Shown here piece by piece: positions 14,734-24,611 of a DNA stretch of 64,000 nucleotides. Made by a program: the position numbers and the translations under genes. The notes under the pieces were generated by a model. That model ran no database searches, had not been told where the DNA came from, and saw only the letters and a list, made by a program, of their open reading frames with translations. The DNA lies in the NCBI GenBank assembly GCA_029262195.1, contig JAJCZX010000030.1, positions 186,001 to 250,000 of the forward strand, given 5' to 3'. The first letter of the stretch is position 1, and every line of letters starts with the position of its first letter. Source of the stretch: Gemmatimonadota bacterium (lineage in GTDB: Bacteria; Gemmatimonadota; Gemmatimonadetes; Gemmatimonadales; GWC2-71-9).

Positions 14734-17000
14734 TATCTCATATACTCATCAATCTGGGAGGCGCCGATCCTCACCTCACGCGCCTTTGACCCATCCGACG
14801 GCCCGAGTATTCCGGCATCTTCAAGTTGATCTACAATTCTAGCGGCGCGCCCGTATCCGATGCGAAGGCGTCGTTGCAACAGTGATGTTGAACCCATCTG
14901 GTTTTGAATGCAAACCTCTGCCGCATCTCTGAAAAGCGCGTCGCGATCCCCTCCAGCGGCCTGACCACCGCTATCGTCTTCCTCCTCGGCCGCCCCGACC
15001 AATTCGAGGATGTCAGGCTCGTGATCTTCCCGCACGGCTAGACCCTGCTTGCGCAGCTTTTCATCTCTCGCGGCCTTACGATCCCGGTACCAATCCGTCA
15101 CGGCCTCAGTGTCCTGTGTCGAAATAAAGGCGCCCTGACTTCGCGTCGGCTCGCTGTGACCCGGCGGAAGGAATAACATGTCCCCGTTGCCCAGGAGCGA
15201 CTCTGCCCCGTTCTGATCCAAAATGGTGCGACTGTCGACCTTCGACGCTACCCGAAACGCTATCCGACTCGGGAAGTTAGCCTTGATAAGCCCGGTGATG
15301 ACGTTTACGCTCGGCCGTTGCGTCGCCAGGATTAGATGAATCCCGGTTGCCCGCGCCTTCTGAGCCAACAACGCCAGGGGTTTTTCCACCTCGGCCTGCA
15401 CCGTCATCATCAAATCAGCAAGTTCGTCAACCACGACCACTATGTATGGAATCGGCCCTTCCGTATACGGAACCGGATCAGGGGCGTCAATGCCTGCCGC
15501 AGGTTGCTCGGACGGAAGTAGCATTTCCTTTCCGCCTTCCAGCTTCTGATTGAATTCGGCAAGGTTGCGAACCGTGTTCTGGCTGAATAGCTCGTAGCGT
15601 CGCTCCATTTCGTGTACCACCCATTTGAGAGCCTGGGCAGCTTGTTTGTTCTTGGTCACCACCGGGTGGCGGAGGTGGGGCAACGAATTGTATGTGGCGA
15701 GCTCAACCATTTTCGGATCTATCATTAACATCCTCAACTCCCGAGGAGTGTAACGGTAGATCAAACTCGTGATGATCGTATTGATGCAAACAGATTTTCC
15801 CGAGCCCGTCGCACCGGCGATCAGGAGGTGGGGCATCTTGCTCAGATCTGCGATGATTGCCCGACCTTCGAGATCCCGACCCAGTGCGATCGGCAGCCCC
15901 GCGTTGAAATCGTCCCAGCGATCCGAGTCGATTAACTCTCTGAATGTGACCATTCGCGGAATCGGATTCGGCACCTCAACGCCAACCGCGGCCTTCCCCG
16001 GTATCGGGGCAACAATTCTGATTGAGCGTGCCTTCATGGTGAGAGCAAGGTCGTCTGCCAACGCCGCAATTTTTTGTACCTTAACCCCCGGCGCTGGCTT
16101 GACTTCATACCGCGTAACCACCGGCCCGGTGGTGCGCCCTACTACCCTCCCTTTAACCTTGAACGTTTCTAGTGTGTCGATTAGCACCCTAGACAAACGA
16201 TCCAATTCCTCTTCACCGGCATCAAAATCATCCGACGATGCTGGCGTAAGCAGATCAATCGGCGGCAACTCATCTTCATCCGCGATAATAGCCGGTAGCG
16301 ATTCATCGTCCGGAAACCCTCCCGGATCTGGAGCCTCGACCTCCGGCTCCGGAGGGGGAGGAGGAGATGTCTTCCGGGACTTCGGTTTCGTCGACGGCTC
16401 CCCTGCTTCTTCGGCGAACTCGTCGGCGAGAATCCCTTCTACCTTCTTTTCGTCAAAATCGATTCCCTGATCCAATTCGCCTTCGGTAGTTTTTTTCTGT
16501 TCGGCTTTGCTCAGCTTCCTAAACGGATGCCATTGGAACGTGTAGATCGTGAGAGCCGACAGAAGAATCAGTCCCAGAATAACCGCACCCGCAGTACCAA
16601 CCACGGCTTTCGCGTATACAACCAGAAGGGCAGCCAGTAAACCGATGGCTCGCTCCACCGAGGTCCAGGATGCGTGGTCAGCCGGGAGATCAGAACTTGA
16701 AGAGAGACCGGATGCCAATCCGATTGAGAACGGCACAATCAACATCAGGCCCGCGAATAAGACCAAAAGTCGCTTCAAAAACTGTGAGTCGAACCTGCCC
16801 AATCCCCAGAGGCTCACCACGAAAAGGCCTGCTGGAAGAAAAACCACACCCGACCCAAATGCGGCGATTAAGAACGAACCTACAACTCTTCCCAGCGGGC
16901 CGGTAACGTCCACTGGAAGCAGCGTAAGGACTACGAAGACCCCGGCCAACAGGGCGATAACTCCTTGGAGTTCCTGTCGGTGGCGGGGAGTTAAAGGCAT
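14733..17000 (-). CDS. ftsK: DNA translocase FtsK
   Basis: Septum-located, ATP-driven DNA pump that segregates chromosome termini. 755 residues: N-terminal membrane domain with about four to five helices (residues 10-170), an acidic and Pro-rich linker (about 170-260), then the RecA-like motor with Walker A LLIAGATGSGKS, Walker B YIVVVVDELADLMM and the sequence RATGIHLILATQRPSV. The C-terminal gamma winged helix (about 685-750) carries GSTSLLQRRLRIGYGRAARI, which reads polar KOPS-type sites in other bacteria. It is followed at 8 nt distance upstream by comB in the same minus-strand run. Confidence 0.95.
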   Translation of the reverse strand: MPLTPRHRQELQGVIALLAGVFVVLTLLPVDVTGPLGRVVGSFLIAAFGSGVVFLPAGLFVVSLWGLGRFDSQFLKRLLVLFAGLMLIVPFSIGLASGLSSSSDLPADHASWTSVERAIGLLAALLVVYAKAVVGTAGAVILGLILLSALTIYTFQWHPFRKLSKAEQKKTTEGELDQGIDFDEKKVEGILADEFAEEAGEPSTKPKSRKTSPPPPPEPEVEAPDPGGFPDDESLPAIIADEDELPPIDLLTPASSDDFDAGEEELDRLSRVLIDTLETFKVKGRVVGRTTGPVVTRYEVKPAPGVKVQKIAALADDLALTMKARSIRIVAPIPGKAAVGVEVPNPIPRMVTFRELIDSDRWDDFNAGLPIALGRDLEGRAIIADLSKMPHLLIAGATGSGKSVCINTIITSLIYRYTPRELRMLMIDPKMVELATYNSLPHLRHPVVTKNKQAAQALKWVVHEMERRYELFSQNTVRNLAEFNQKLEGGKEMLLPSEQPAAGIDAPDPVPYTEGPIPYIVVVVDELADLMMTVQAEVEKPLALLAQKARATGIHLILATQRPSVNVITGLIKANFPSRIAFRVASKVDSRTILDQNGAESLLGNGDMLFLPPGHSEPTRSQGAFISTQDTEAVTDWYRDRKAARDEKLRKQGLAVREDHEPDILELVGAAEEEDDSGGQAAGGDRDALFRDAAEVCIQNQMGSTSLLQRRLRIGYGRAARIVDQLEDAGILGPSDGSKAREVRIGASQIDEYMR

Positions 17001-17007
17001 ATCAAGA

Positions 17008-17742
17008 TCAGGGTAGCGCGATCAGTTTATTTTTGTAAACCGGCACTATGTCGTAGACATCAGACTCGGTCGCGGCATCAATGTCGTTCTTGTAACCTGC
17101 CTGTTTCAGTGCTCGAGCAGCCGCACTCGCGGCAACGGCCCTTTTCCACCGGTCGCCGTAACGTCGAACCAACTCTTTGGCGGCAATAGCTCCATCATTG
17201 AACTCGACTGCTCCACGGCCGCGCCCCGAGGCAACCGCCTGCGCGAACCGGCCAGCAGTATACGCATCTTCAAGGGCGAATTGCTTTTCCCTGCCCGAGC
17301 ATACAATAACCAATTCGCCATTGGCATCAAAAATTTCTCGCGCATAGGCGGCCGCGGCGGTGAAATTGACCGCCGCTCCCACAATAACAGTCTCCGCCGA
17401 GTTCACAGTCTGGTAGGCCGCAGTGCCGTTTGTGGTCGACATTACGAGAGTTTTCCCACCCACAACTTCGCGAGTCATTTCCAGGGGTGAGTTGCCAAGG
17501 GCAAAACCCGGAATGGGCTCCAGACGTTTTTCGCCCACCAGGACCGTGTTTTCCGATTGGAGACTCTGGGCCAGTGTAATTGCTTCGTCCGCAGCGGCGG
17601 CCGGGACAACGGAGCGAGCCCCGTTGGCGAAGGCCGTTACAATGGTGGTGTTCGCGCGGAGTATATCGATCACCAGGACTGTTGCCCCACCGACCGTATT
17701 TTGTGTCACCGCCAGCGGCGTAAAAAACACAGAAATCTTCAT
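17008..17742 (-). CDS. comB: ComB-family 2-phosphosulfolactate phosphatase
   Basis: 244 residues. In methanogens ComB removes phosphate from 2-phospho-3-sulfolactate in coenzyme M synthesis; many bacteria carry homologues, where sulfolactate or another product may be the end point. Family features: [21 protein letters not shown] near the N-terminus (Asp/Arg of the Mg-phosphate site), [12 protein letters not shown], and [11 protein letters not shown]. No ComA or ComC is visible nearby. Its start overlaps the accC stop by 4 nt, so the two are coupled in translation. Confidence in the family is high; the physiological substrate is unknown. Confidence 0.85.
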   Translation of the reverse strand: MKISVFFTPLAVTQNTVGGATVLVIDILRANTTIVTAFANGARSVVPAAAADEAITLAQSLQSENTVLVGEKRLEPIPGFALGNSPLEMTREVVGGKTLVMSTTNGTAAYQTVNSAETVIVGAAVNFTAAAAYAREIFDANGELVIVCSGREKQFALEDAYTAGRFAQAVASGRGRGAVEFNDGAIAAKELVRRYGDRWKRAVAASAAARALKQAGYKNDIDAATESDVYDIVPVYKNKLIALP

Positions 17743-19097
17743 GTGGCCGGATGGAACAGAGAGGTTTCCCGCTCGAGGAATTTCGTATCGACTTCGCCAG
17801 CCTGAAAATTGGGGTGCTTTATGACCCGTTTGAGAAACGGGATAGTCGTCGAAATCCCCTCGATGATGAATCCGTCGAGGGCTTCACTCATCCTGACCAG
17901 AGCCTCTTCTCTTGTGGTTCCGTGCGCGATCACCTTGGCCAGGAGTGAATCGTAATGGGGCGGCACCTGATACCCACTATAGATATGCGTGTCGACCCTG
18001 ATACCCGGCCCGCCCGGAGGATGGAAAACCGTAATAGTGCCCGGGCTGGGTTGGAAGTTACGATCCGGATTCTCCGCATTTACCCTGCACTCGATCGCGT
18101 GCCCCCTCAAGTTCACATCCTTGAAACGTTGTTGGAGCGGTTCGCCCGACGCAACGCGGACTTGTTCTTTGACCAGATCCAGGCCTGTCACCATTTCAGT
18201 TACCGGGTGCTCGACCTGAATCCGAGTGTTCATTTCCATAAAATAGAAACTACCGTCAGTATTCAGGAGGAACTCCACCGTTCCAGCACCAACGTAGTTG
18301 ATCGCTTTAGCAGCCCGAACAGCGGCCTCTCCCATCCTGGCACGAAGCTCGTCCGTCAAGGCTGGGCTGGGAGACTCCTCTATGAGCTTTTGGTGACGAC
18401 GTTGAATCGAACAATCGCGTTCACCGAGGTGAACAACATCGCCGTATTGATCACCCATGACCTGGATTTCCACGTGACGTGGTTTCTCAAGAAACTTTTC
18501 GACGTAAACATCGGCGCTGTCGAAGGCCGCCAACGCTTCGTTCCTCGCGAGTTGAAAGGCCTGGGCAAACGAATTGGCATCCTCGGCCACTCTCATACCT
18601 TTTCCTCCACCTCCGGCGGCAGCCTTAATAATCACCGGGAATCCGATCCCTTCAGCTATCTCTCGAGCTTCGTCGGGGTCATCTACAGCCCCCTTTGACC
18701 CGGGTACAACGGGGATATCAATGGATTGCACCATCTTCCGTGCAGTGGCCTTGTCTCCCATCTGTCGGATCTGCGTGGCAGTGGGTCCTATAAATGCGAT
18801 ATTCGACGCAGCACACGTCTCGGCAAACTCCGGACTTTCCGCCAGGAAACCGTATCCAGGGTGAATGGCATCGGCGCCGGTAATCTCGGCCGCCGCGATA
18901 AGAGAGGGGATATTAAGATAGGAGAGCCTTCCTGGTGCTGGGCCGATGCAGACGTCATCGTCCGAAAACCGCACATGCAAGGAGTCTCGGTCTGCCACGC
19001 TGTAGACAGAAACCGTCTCTATACCCAATTCGTGGCACGCCCGAATGACCCGCAGGGCTATTTCCCCGCGGTTAGCAATTAGAACTTTTTTGAACAT
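17739..19097 (-). CDS. accC: Acetyl-CoA carboxylase, biotin carboxylase subunit
   Basis: 452 residues. Carboxylates biotin on AccB using bicarbonate and ATP, the first step of malonyl-CoA formation. ATP-grasp enzyme: [23 protein letters not shown] at the N-terminus (partial motif), glycine-rich loop [41 protein letters not shown] and [15 protein letters not shown]. Normally adjacent to accB; here pilT stands between them. Coupled to comB downstream by a 4-nt overlap. Confidence 0.96.
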   Translation of the reverse strand: MFKKVLIANRGEIALRVIRACHELGIETVSVYSVADRDSLHVRFSDDDVCIGPAPGRLSYLNIPSLIAAAEITGADAIHPGYGFLAESPEFAETCAASNIAFIGPTATQIRQMGDKATARKMVQSIDIPVVPGSKGAVDDPDEAREIAEGIGFPVIIKAAAGGGGKGMRVAEDANSFAQAFQLARNEALAAFDSADVYVEKFLEKPRHVEIQVMGDQYGDVVHLGERDCSIQRRHQKLIEESPSPALTDELRARMGEAAVRAAKAINYVGAGTVEFLLNTDGSFYFMEMNTRIQVEHPVTEMVTGLDLVKEQVRVASGEPLQQRFKDVNLRGHAIECRVNAENPDRNFQPSPGTITVFHPPGGPGIRVDTHIYSGYQVPPHYDSLLAKVIAHGTTREEALVRMSEALDGFIIEGISTTIPFLKRVIKHPNFQAGEVDTKFLERETSLFHPAT

Positions 19098-19101
19098 TAT
19101 T

Positions 19102-20259
19102 TCAGGAGGTCAAATCGTCCTGGAGCCCACCATCATCAATACCCGCAAACGTCTGGTCTGAGGTGCCTTCAATCCCCTGCAAACGCAGTTCGAATTCACT
19201 CGGATTGGTCGACGAGAACAAGGCAGCCTCCTTGGTAATAACGCCTTCGGAATACCACTTCATTAGCGATTGATCAAAAGATTGCATCCCATACTGCACT
19301 GTTCCTTCCTTGATCAACTCCGGGATATTTAGCGATTTTTCCGAATCCCTAATATTATCCCGTACCGCCGCCGTATTGATTAGCACCTCACAGGCCGGAA
19401 CCCGCTCTGCGCCATCCCCCGTTGGAACCAGTCGCAGGGAGATAACGGCCTCCAGCGAAGAAGACAAAATATTTCTAATCGAATCTTCTTCGTGCGGCGG
19501 GAAGAAGGAAATAATCCGATTGATAGTTTGCGTAGCATCGGTCGTATGAAGAGTGGAGAACACCAGGTGACCCGTGTCAGCAGCCTTCATGGCCGTCTCC
19601 AGCGTGATCTTATCGCGAATCTCACCGATGAGGATGACATCCGGGTCCTGTCTGAGCACGTGCCGCAGAGCAGAGTCGAAGGAGAGCGTATCACTACCGA
19701 CTTCGCGCTGCGAGATGTTGGACATCCCATCGCGATGGAGGAACTCAATGGGATCCTCAATAGTGATAACATTGACTCTGCGATTGGTATTGATGTGATG
19801 GATGATCGCTGCCAGTGCCGTAGATTTTCCGGACCCCGTAATCCCTGTCACCAACACCAACCCGCGTGGTTTCATCGCAATCGATTCAAGCACGGTGGGT
19901 AGTTTCAGGTCTTTAATTGCCTTGATCTCGTAAGGGATCGAACGAAAAACGAACGAGAGCGTCCCCCGCTGCTGGAACACATTGGTTCGGAATCGTCCCA
20001 CCCCTGGCACGCCGATGGCAAAGTCAGCCTCTTTGTGTTCTGCGAATTCTTTGACCTGACGAGGCGTCATCAGCTGCTCCGCCAACGCCTTTAGCTCGTC
20101 GGGTTTGATCGGCTGTTGATGCAGCGGAGCAAGTTCCCCCGCAACTCTGACGGTAGGTGGACGTCCGACCTTAAGATGCAAATCCGAACCGCCTTGCTGG
20201 ACCAACTCGGTGATAGCGTTCTTGAAATTGAACTTGGGAGCATCGGAAGCTTCAGCCAT
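19102..20259 (-). CDS. pilT: PilT-family twitching ATPase
   Basis: 385 residues. Hexameric ATPase that powers type IV pilus retraction in known systems. N-terminal PAS-like domain with [17 protein letters not shown] (about 19-33), Walker [10 protein letters not shown] (about 138), Asp box [11 protein letters not shown], Walker [13 protein letters not shown] and the His box [10 protein letters not shown]. The C-terminal part [15 protein letters not shown] is typical of PilT. No other pilus gene is visible in the window. It overlaps accB by 8 nt and is followed by accC after 4 nt, so it appears to be truly inside the acc operon. Confidence 0.93.
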   Translation of the reverse strand: MAEASDAPKFNFKNAITELVQQGGSDLHLKVGRPPTVRVAGELAPLHQQPIKPDELKALAEQLMTPRQVKEFAEHKEADFAIGVPGVGRFRTNVFQQRGTLSFVFRSIPYEIKAIKDLKLPTVLESIAMKPRGLVLVTGITGSGKSTALAAIIHHINTNRRVNVITIEDPIEFLHRDGMSNISQREVGSDTLSFDSALRHVLRQDPDVILIGEIRDKITLETAMKAADTGHLVFSTLHTTDATQTINRIISFFPPHEEDSIRNILSSSLEAVISLRLVPTGDGAERVPACEVLINTAAVRDNIRDSEKSLNIPELIKEGTVQYGMQSFDQSLMKWYSEGVITKEAALFSSTNPSEFELRLQGIEGTSDQTFAGIDDGGLQDDLTS

Positions 20260-20746
20260 TGGGGTCCACCCTGAAAAGTACCTGCCCGAATTCTACGGGC
20301 TGTGAGTCGCTAACGCAGACTTCAACCACCACACCCGAAATTTCAGCATCCAGCGGGTTCATGATTTTCATCGCTTCAATGATACAAAGCGTTTGCCCCA
20401 CCTTAATTCGCCCCCCAACTTGAGCATACGGATCAGCACCGGGTTCCGGTTGAGCGTAAAAAGTACCAACCATAGGCGATTCAATTTCCACCAGGTTGGC
20501 TTTGGCAGGTTCAGCAGCCGCTTCCGGGACCGTCGTTTCGGAAACAACTGGTGGCGGCGCAGATGGGCTCGGTGCAGCCGCCCCTTGAGCGACTTGATAG
20601 GTCACAGGCCCTGAAGCCGGTGCCGGTGCACCTTTGGAAATCTTGTATGTCGTCCGACCGAAGAACCTTTCGGTAACCTCGATGGACGTCACCTCGGACC
20701 TGTTTAACAGGTCAGCCAATTGTTCTAGAATTTTTAGATCAATCAT
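20252..20746 (-). CDS. accB: Biotin carboxyl carrier protein of acetyl-CoA carboxylase
   Basis: 164 residues. Carries the biotin that shuttles CO2 between AccC and the carboxyltransferase. The C-terminal biotinyl domain contains the modification motif EAMKIMN with the biotinylated lysine. A Pro/Ala-rich flexible linker (about 38-85) precedes it, and the N-terminal domain starts MIDLKILEQLADLLNRSEV. The start overlaps the efp stop by 4 nt, giving the common efp-accB order. Confidence 0.94.
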   Translation of the reverse strand: MIDLKILEQLADLLNRSEVTSIEVTERFFGRTTYKISKGAPAPASGPVTYQVAQGAAAPSPSAPPPVVSETTVPEAAAEPAKANLVEIESPMVGTFYAQPEPGADPYAQVGGRIKVGQTLCIIEAMKIMNPLDAEISGVVVEVCVSDSQPVEFGQVLFRVDPNG

Positions 20747-21303
20747 ACTCTTGTCAGATATTTGTCTTCGCGACGGTCAACTTTGATCACCTGCCCCTTT
20801 TCAACAAACAGTGGTACCTGGATGACCGCCCCGGTTTCGAGAGTGGCCGGCTTGGTACCGCCACTGGCGGTATCGCCCTTGAGCCCGGGATCCGTATCAG
20901 ACACGGTGAGTTCTACGAAGAACGGTAACTCAATTAGTATAACATTATCATTGTGTACCAGACCAGAACACTCCATACCTTCTTTCAGGTATTTCAACTG
21001 GTCGTCTCCAATCACGTTCGCGTTGATCGGAATGTCATCATACGTTTCCATATCCATGAAATGGTAGATGTCGCCGTCCAGATAGGAATATTGTATCGCA
21101 CGTCGTTCAAGACGAACATCGGTAACTTTCTCGCCGGCATTCCAGGTCTTGTCGATTACTGCTCCGCTTAGAACGTTTTTTATTTTACTTCGCACAAACG
21201 CTCCGCCTTTGCCAGGCTTCACGTGCTGGAAGTAAGTCACCTGGAAAAGCTGCCCGTCAATATCGAGCACCATTCCATTCCTAAAATCAGAAGTAGTCGC
21301 CAT
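20743..21303 (-). CDS. efp: Translation elongation factor P
   Basis: 186 residues. Relieves ribosomes stalled at polyproline. Three beta-barrel domains; the loop with the modifiable residue reads HVKPGKGGAFVRSK, with Lys at the tip as in EF-P types modified by EpmA or left unmodified. C-terminal domain with PLFVEKGQVIKVD. Located between pepP and accB, the order aroQ-pepP-efp-accB seen in many bacteria. Confidence 0.95.
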   Translation of the reverse strand: MATTSDFRNGMVLDIDGQLFQVTYFQHVKPGKGGAFVRSKIKNVLSGAVIDKTWNAGEKVTDVRLERRAIQYSYLDGDIYHFMDMETYDDIPINANVIGDDQLKYLKEGMECSGLVHNDNVILIELPFFVELTVSDTDPGLKGDTASGGTKPATLETGAVIQVPLFVEKGQVIKVDRREDKYLTRV

Positions 21304-21310
21304 TTATTTC

Positions 21311-22393
21311 TCAGTTAATCTCAATCAGCTCAGTGGGGTAGTCTGACAAAACCTCATTTTTGCCATCCATTAAATAAACATCGTCTTCTATCCTTACTCC
21401 ACCCCACCCTGCGATATAAACCCCGGGCTCGATCGTCACGACCGCTCCCGCTGGTAGCTTTTCACCATTTGCCTTCGATAACCTGGGCTCTTCGTGTACC
21501 TCCAGGCCGAGCCCGTGGCCCAGCGAATGACCGAAATGTTCTCCGTAGCCCCTCGCTTCGATTTGAGACCTCGCGACGTGATCAGCTTCTTTCCCAAGAA
21601 GACCGGCCACAACGTGCTCACAGGCTATTTTTTGGGCATTTCTCACCACTTCGTAGATGTCCTTCTGCTTCTGGGAGGCCGTCCCAACGACAACAGTACG
21701 GGTTATGTCAGAACAGTAACCATCGTATTGGGCGCCAAAATCAAACAGTAAAAAGTCACCCACACCGATTTTTCTGTTAGACGTCCCGGCGTGTGGCAGA
21801 GCCGATTGCGGCCCCGATGCAACTATTGTTCTGAACGGATGCCACTCGCTACCACGCACTCGCAATTCACGCTCTAAATCCGCAGCAACGTCTATTTCTC
21901 TCCTGCCGGGGACTATAGCGTTCTTAAGAATTTCGTCGAGCGCCCGGGTAGCCAGGTTTGCGGCACTGCGAATGGCGGCAACTTCTTGAGGCTCTTTGAC
22001 CGCCCTGAGTTGTTCGACCAGCCGACCCGATCGCTGGAACACCCACTGGGCGCCTTTCTCTTCGAAGCGTTTGATTTCATCCACAGATAGGATGTGAGCC
22101 TCGTAGCCCACTGTAGCAACCGGAGAACTCGCAATCAACTCCCATGCCTTCGCCCACAAATCGCTGGCAACGATCTCGACCGCAGCCTTTCCAGCCACTT
22201 CTCGTTCGGCTTGCTCTTCGTAACGAAAGTCTGACAAAAAGACAATTTCATCTGGCAAAACCAGCAACAACGCCGAGGATCCAGTAAAACTCGTAAGATA
22301 CCTGATATTAGGCATATGTGAGACAACCAGGGCGTCGATATTTTCTTTGAGAAGATCCTCGCGCAGGCGGGCCTCGCGTTGTGCCCAGTTCAT
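21311..22393 (-). CDS. pepP: Xaa-Pro aminopeptidase (M24B family)
   Basis: 360 residues from the ATG at 22393. Removes N-terminal residues before proline using a dinuclear metal centre. The creatinase-like N-terminal domain contains ALVVSHMPNIRYLTSF. The catalytic pita-bread domain holds FDFGAQYDGYCSDITRT (two Asp ligands), GHSLGHGLGLEVHEEP (His), TIEPGVYI (Glu) and RIEDDVYL (Glu). I chose the ATG that overlaps the aroQ stop by 4 nt (ATGA); the frame runs further upstream inside aroQ but without family similarity. Symbol given for family; PepQ/YpdF-type prolidases are close alternatives. Confidence 0.9.
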   Translation of the reverse strand: MNWAQREARLREDLLKENIDALVVSHMPNIRYLTSFTGSSALLLVLPDEIVFLSDFRYEEQAEREVAGKAAVEIVASDLWAKAWELIASSPVATVGYEAHILSVDEIKRFEEKGAQWVFQRSGRLVEQLRAVKEPQEVAAIRSAANLATRALDEILKNAIVPGRREIDVAADLERELRVRGSEWHPFRTIVASGPQSALPHAGTSNRKIGVGDFLLFDFGAQYDGYCSDITRTVVVGTASQKQKDIYEVVRNAQKIACEHVVAGLLGKEADHVARSQIEARGYGEHFGHSLGHGLGLEVHEEPRLSKANGEKLPAGAVVTIEPGVYIAGWGGVRIEDDVYLMDGKNEVLSDYPTELIEIN

Positions 22394-22827
22394 TTCGCCT
22401 TCAAATGACTTAGCAAGGCCGACGTGCCCAACACATAGCTCTGGGATCCAAAGCCACAAACCAGGCCGGTCGCTATATCAGAGAGGAGACTCTTGTGTCG
22501 AAATTCTTCTCGCGCAAAAATGTTCGACAGATGTACCTCAACAAAAGGAATTCCAACGCTGAGTAGGGCGTCCCTGAGGGCAACCGAGGTGTGTGTGAGT
22601 GCTGCGGCGTTGATCACCAGGCCGTCGGCGGAGTCGGCAAAAGATTGCACAGCATCAACCAAAGCACCTTCGTGGTTGGACTGGAACCAATCGATGGAAA
22701 CTCCAGCAGCCTGGTGAGTCGCGCGCACCAACTCTTCGATCTGAGCTAAAGTCTCGGTGCCGTAAACTTCCGGCTCGCGTGTACCCAGGAGATTGAGGTT
22801 GGGACCATTGAGGACGGCAATCCTCAC
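22390..22827 (-). CDS. aroQ: Type II 3-dehydroquinate dehydratase
   Basis: 145 residues. Third step of the shikimate pathway. Hallmarks: MRIAVLNGPNLNLLGTREPE, with the catalytic lid arginine in GTREPEVYG; FQSNHEGALVD; VINAAALTHTSVALRDAL; and VEVHLSNIFAREEFRHKS with the catalytic His. Length is usual. It directly abuts the preceding TPR gene (shared base 22827) and overlaps pepP by 4 nt. Confidence 0.96.
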   Translation of the reverse strand: MRIAVLNGPNLNLLGTREPEVYGTETLAQIEELVRATHQAAGVSIDWFQSNHEGALVDAVQSFADSADGLVINAAALTHTSVALRDALLSVGIPFVEVHLSNIFAREEFRHKSLLSDIATGLVCGFGSQSYVLGTSALLSHLKAK

Positions 22828-24437
22828 TACGATTTGAGCCCTTTGAGCCAGTCTTTGAAGTCTTCATCTGGGGCTGATTCGTCTTCGGCTTCACTTGTGG
22901 GTTCGGCCTCACGGGTCGCACCGTAAAAATCGTCGAAGCTCAACCTGCTACGGGGCTGGTTCGGCTCTTCCGGTCCTGCAAACGGTTTCACCGGATCCAC
23001 TGCAGCAACGTCGACGTTAATTGAACTGGAGAGAAGCCCCTGGAGGAAAGAACGAGATGATTCGCCACCGGTCTCAACCACAGACAAGCGGGACACACGT
23101 TTTTCCACCCCGGCCAAAGGGGTATCGGCCATAGTTTCTAGCTTTTCAAGCTCAGCGCGAAATCTGGCATTGTCGGGTTGGTCGTCTAAAAGTTGTTCGT
23201 AGACCTGTTTAGCTTGATCGTACATTCCCTGCTGAGCAAAAACCTGCGCCATGGTTTCGGTAACCACCGGTTCGGGCGACGGCTCGTCATCCGAAGAAGA
23301 AGTCATCTGTATGAACCCCCCATCCATTTCCGACGGCATAATGACTGGTATGTTCTCCAACGCCCGCGAAGCTCGTTGAGAAGGGCGCTCATTCTGCATT
23401 TCGTCTGCAGGCGCCACAGCGGGATCTTCCGAATGATCGCGAGAGATTTCTTCGGCGAGAGATTCGATTGGCGCAACATCAGGCTCTACAAACTCGACCT
23501 GTGCGTGTGAAACTCCCTCCACCACATCGCTCACATCGCTATCAGAACCAACCGGCTCCTCCTCAGCCGACGGGTCACCGCTTTCCAGCGGTTCGGATCC
23601 ATCCGGCTCTTCAACCTCGGCGATCTGTTCGTCGCTGATTCCGACCATCTGAAGCGTCGGTACTTCATTCTGGTCAACGATGGTTTCGACATCCTCTGCC
23701 TGCACGACCATCGACTCGTCAGTCTGCTCCGTCTTCAAATCGGGATCCACCGCCGGCATATCAACAACCGTGGGGATTTCGTCAAGCGCCAGTTTGCGTT
23801 CCTGTGAGTTCGGGTCCTCTACTGGATTCGAATCGAGACCAGATTCTACCGGAGCCAAATCGTCAGTTGTTTCTGTGGGCGCGGGTGTTTCGGTAACTAA
23901 TGACTCTACCTCCACCGGCTCCTCTTCCGAGGAAGAATCTGAATCCCCGTTGAGAACATCGGCAAAGGACAACCCTTCCTCACCTGTTGACTCAGTTGTT
24001 TCAGAAACTTCGGCTGCCACCGGTTCGTCCGGGATACCAGCCGCATTTTCTAGCTGCGCCAGGCGCGTTGCAGCCTGATTCATCGGGTCGACATCGACCA
24101 ACCGACGCAACCATCCAATGGCTCCGTCAATATTGTCAGTTTTTTCAGCTATCTCCGCGAGCTGACTCAAAGCGATAATGTTTTCGCCGTCGAATTCGAG
24201 CACCTGTTCGAAAACGCGCGCGGCTTCGGCGTGATCTTCTAGTCCCACTCTCGTGCGACCGAGCACGATATACGCGGAGACATAATTGGGTCTTTCGGAA
24301 AGTCCTTCACCGATCAATTCGATGGCTTTTTCGAAATCTCCATTCTTCCTATAAGCATCGGCGAGGGGAGCAAAATACTGCTTAGGATTTTCCTGCCACC
24401 TTACTTCGAGCTTTTTTATCTCGCTTTCGTAACCCAT
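22827..24437 (-). CDS. Acidic tetratricopeptide-repeat protein
   Basis: 536 residues, no signal peptide, so presumably cytoplasmic. N-terminal TPRs (about 10-130) read NPKQYFAPLADAYRKNGDFEKAIELI and NYVSAYIVLGRTRVGLEDHAEAARVFEQVL (landmarks). A very acidic, Ser/Glu/Pro-rich low-complexity linker covers about 135-390. A second TPR, VFAQQGMYDQAKQVYEQLLDDQPDNARF, lies near 400-430. The end is another acidic segment with FKDWLKGLKS. The architecture parallels that of the larger gene at 28071. Function unknown; such proteins usually act as scaffolds. First gene of the minus-strand run to aroQ. Confidence 0.8.
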   Translation of the reverse strand: MGYESEIKKLEVRWQENPKQYFAPLADAYRKNGDFEKAIELIGEGLSERPNYVSAYIVLGRTRVGLEDHAEAARVFEQVLEFDGENIIALSQLAEIAEKTDNIDGAIGWLRRLVDVDPMNQAATRLAQLENAAGIPDEPVAAEVSETTESTGEEGLSFADVLNGDSDSSSEEEPVEVESLVTETPAPTETTDDLAPVESGLDSNPVEDPNSQERKLALDEIPTVVDMPAVDPDLKTEQTDESMVVQAEDVETIVDQNEVPTLQMVGISDEQIAEVEEPDGSEPLESGDPSAEEEPVGSDSDVSDVVEGVSHAQVEFVEPDVAPIESLAEEISRDHSEDPAVAPADEMQNERPSQRASRALENIPVIMPSEMDGGFIQMTSSSDDEPSPEPVVTETMAQVFAQQGMYDQAKQVYEQLLDDQPDNARFRAELEKLETMADTPLAGVEKRVSRLSVVETGGESSRSFLQGLLSSSINVDVAAVDPVKPFAGPEEPNQPRSRLSFDDFYGATREAEPTSEAEDESAPDEDFKDWLKGLKS

Positions 24438-24611
24438 CGAACCTATAAACGCCTTTGAGTGTATCTAGCTAAGGTTGCTAATTGCAACAAGTTAACTTAG
24501 TTGTGCGGCAGGAAGACTGTCAACACCAACCCCAGATTTGCGGTTGAGAAACACCCTGAAGGCGCTTAAACTTAGCGGCTCACAAAATTGATCGGTTCAG
24601 GTGGTTAACAC
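24438..24611. promoter_or_regulatory. Divergent intergenic region between the TPR gene and ppiD-like gene
   Basis: The 174 nt hold promoters for both directions. Short dyads are seen: GTTGC-TAATT-GCAAC and the palindrome AAGTTAACTT a few nt further on, both in the left half, which could be operator sites for the minus-strand run. Confidence 0.4.
24544..24572 (+). promoter_or_regulatory. Putative sigma70-type promoter of the ppiD-like gene
   Basis: TTGAGA (24544-24549) and TAAACT (24567-24572) are separated by exactly 17 nt, 40 nt before the start codon. Five of six -35 and four of six -10 bases match the consensus. Confidence 0.55.

Noticed and set aside
15769-16470. 233-codon plus-strand frame
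   Set aside because: Lies wholly antisense to ftsK, whose motifs are unmistakable; the Ser-rich product is a shadow of the acidic linker.
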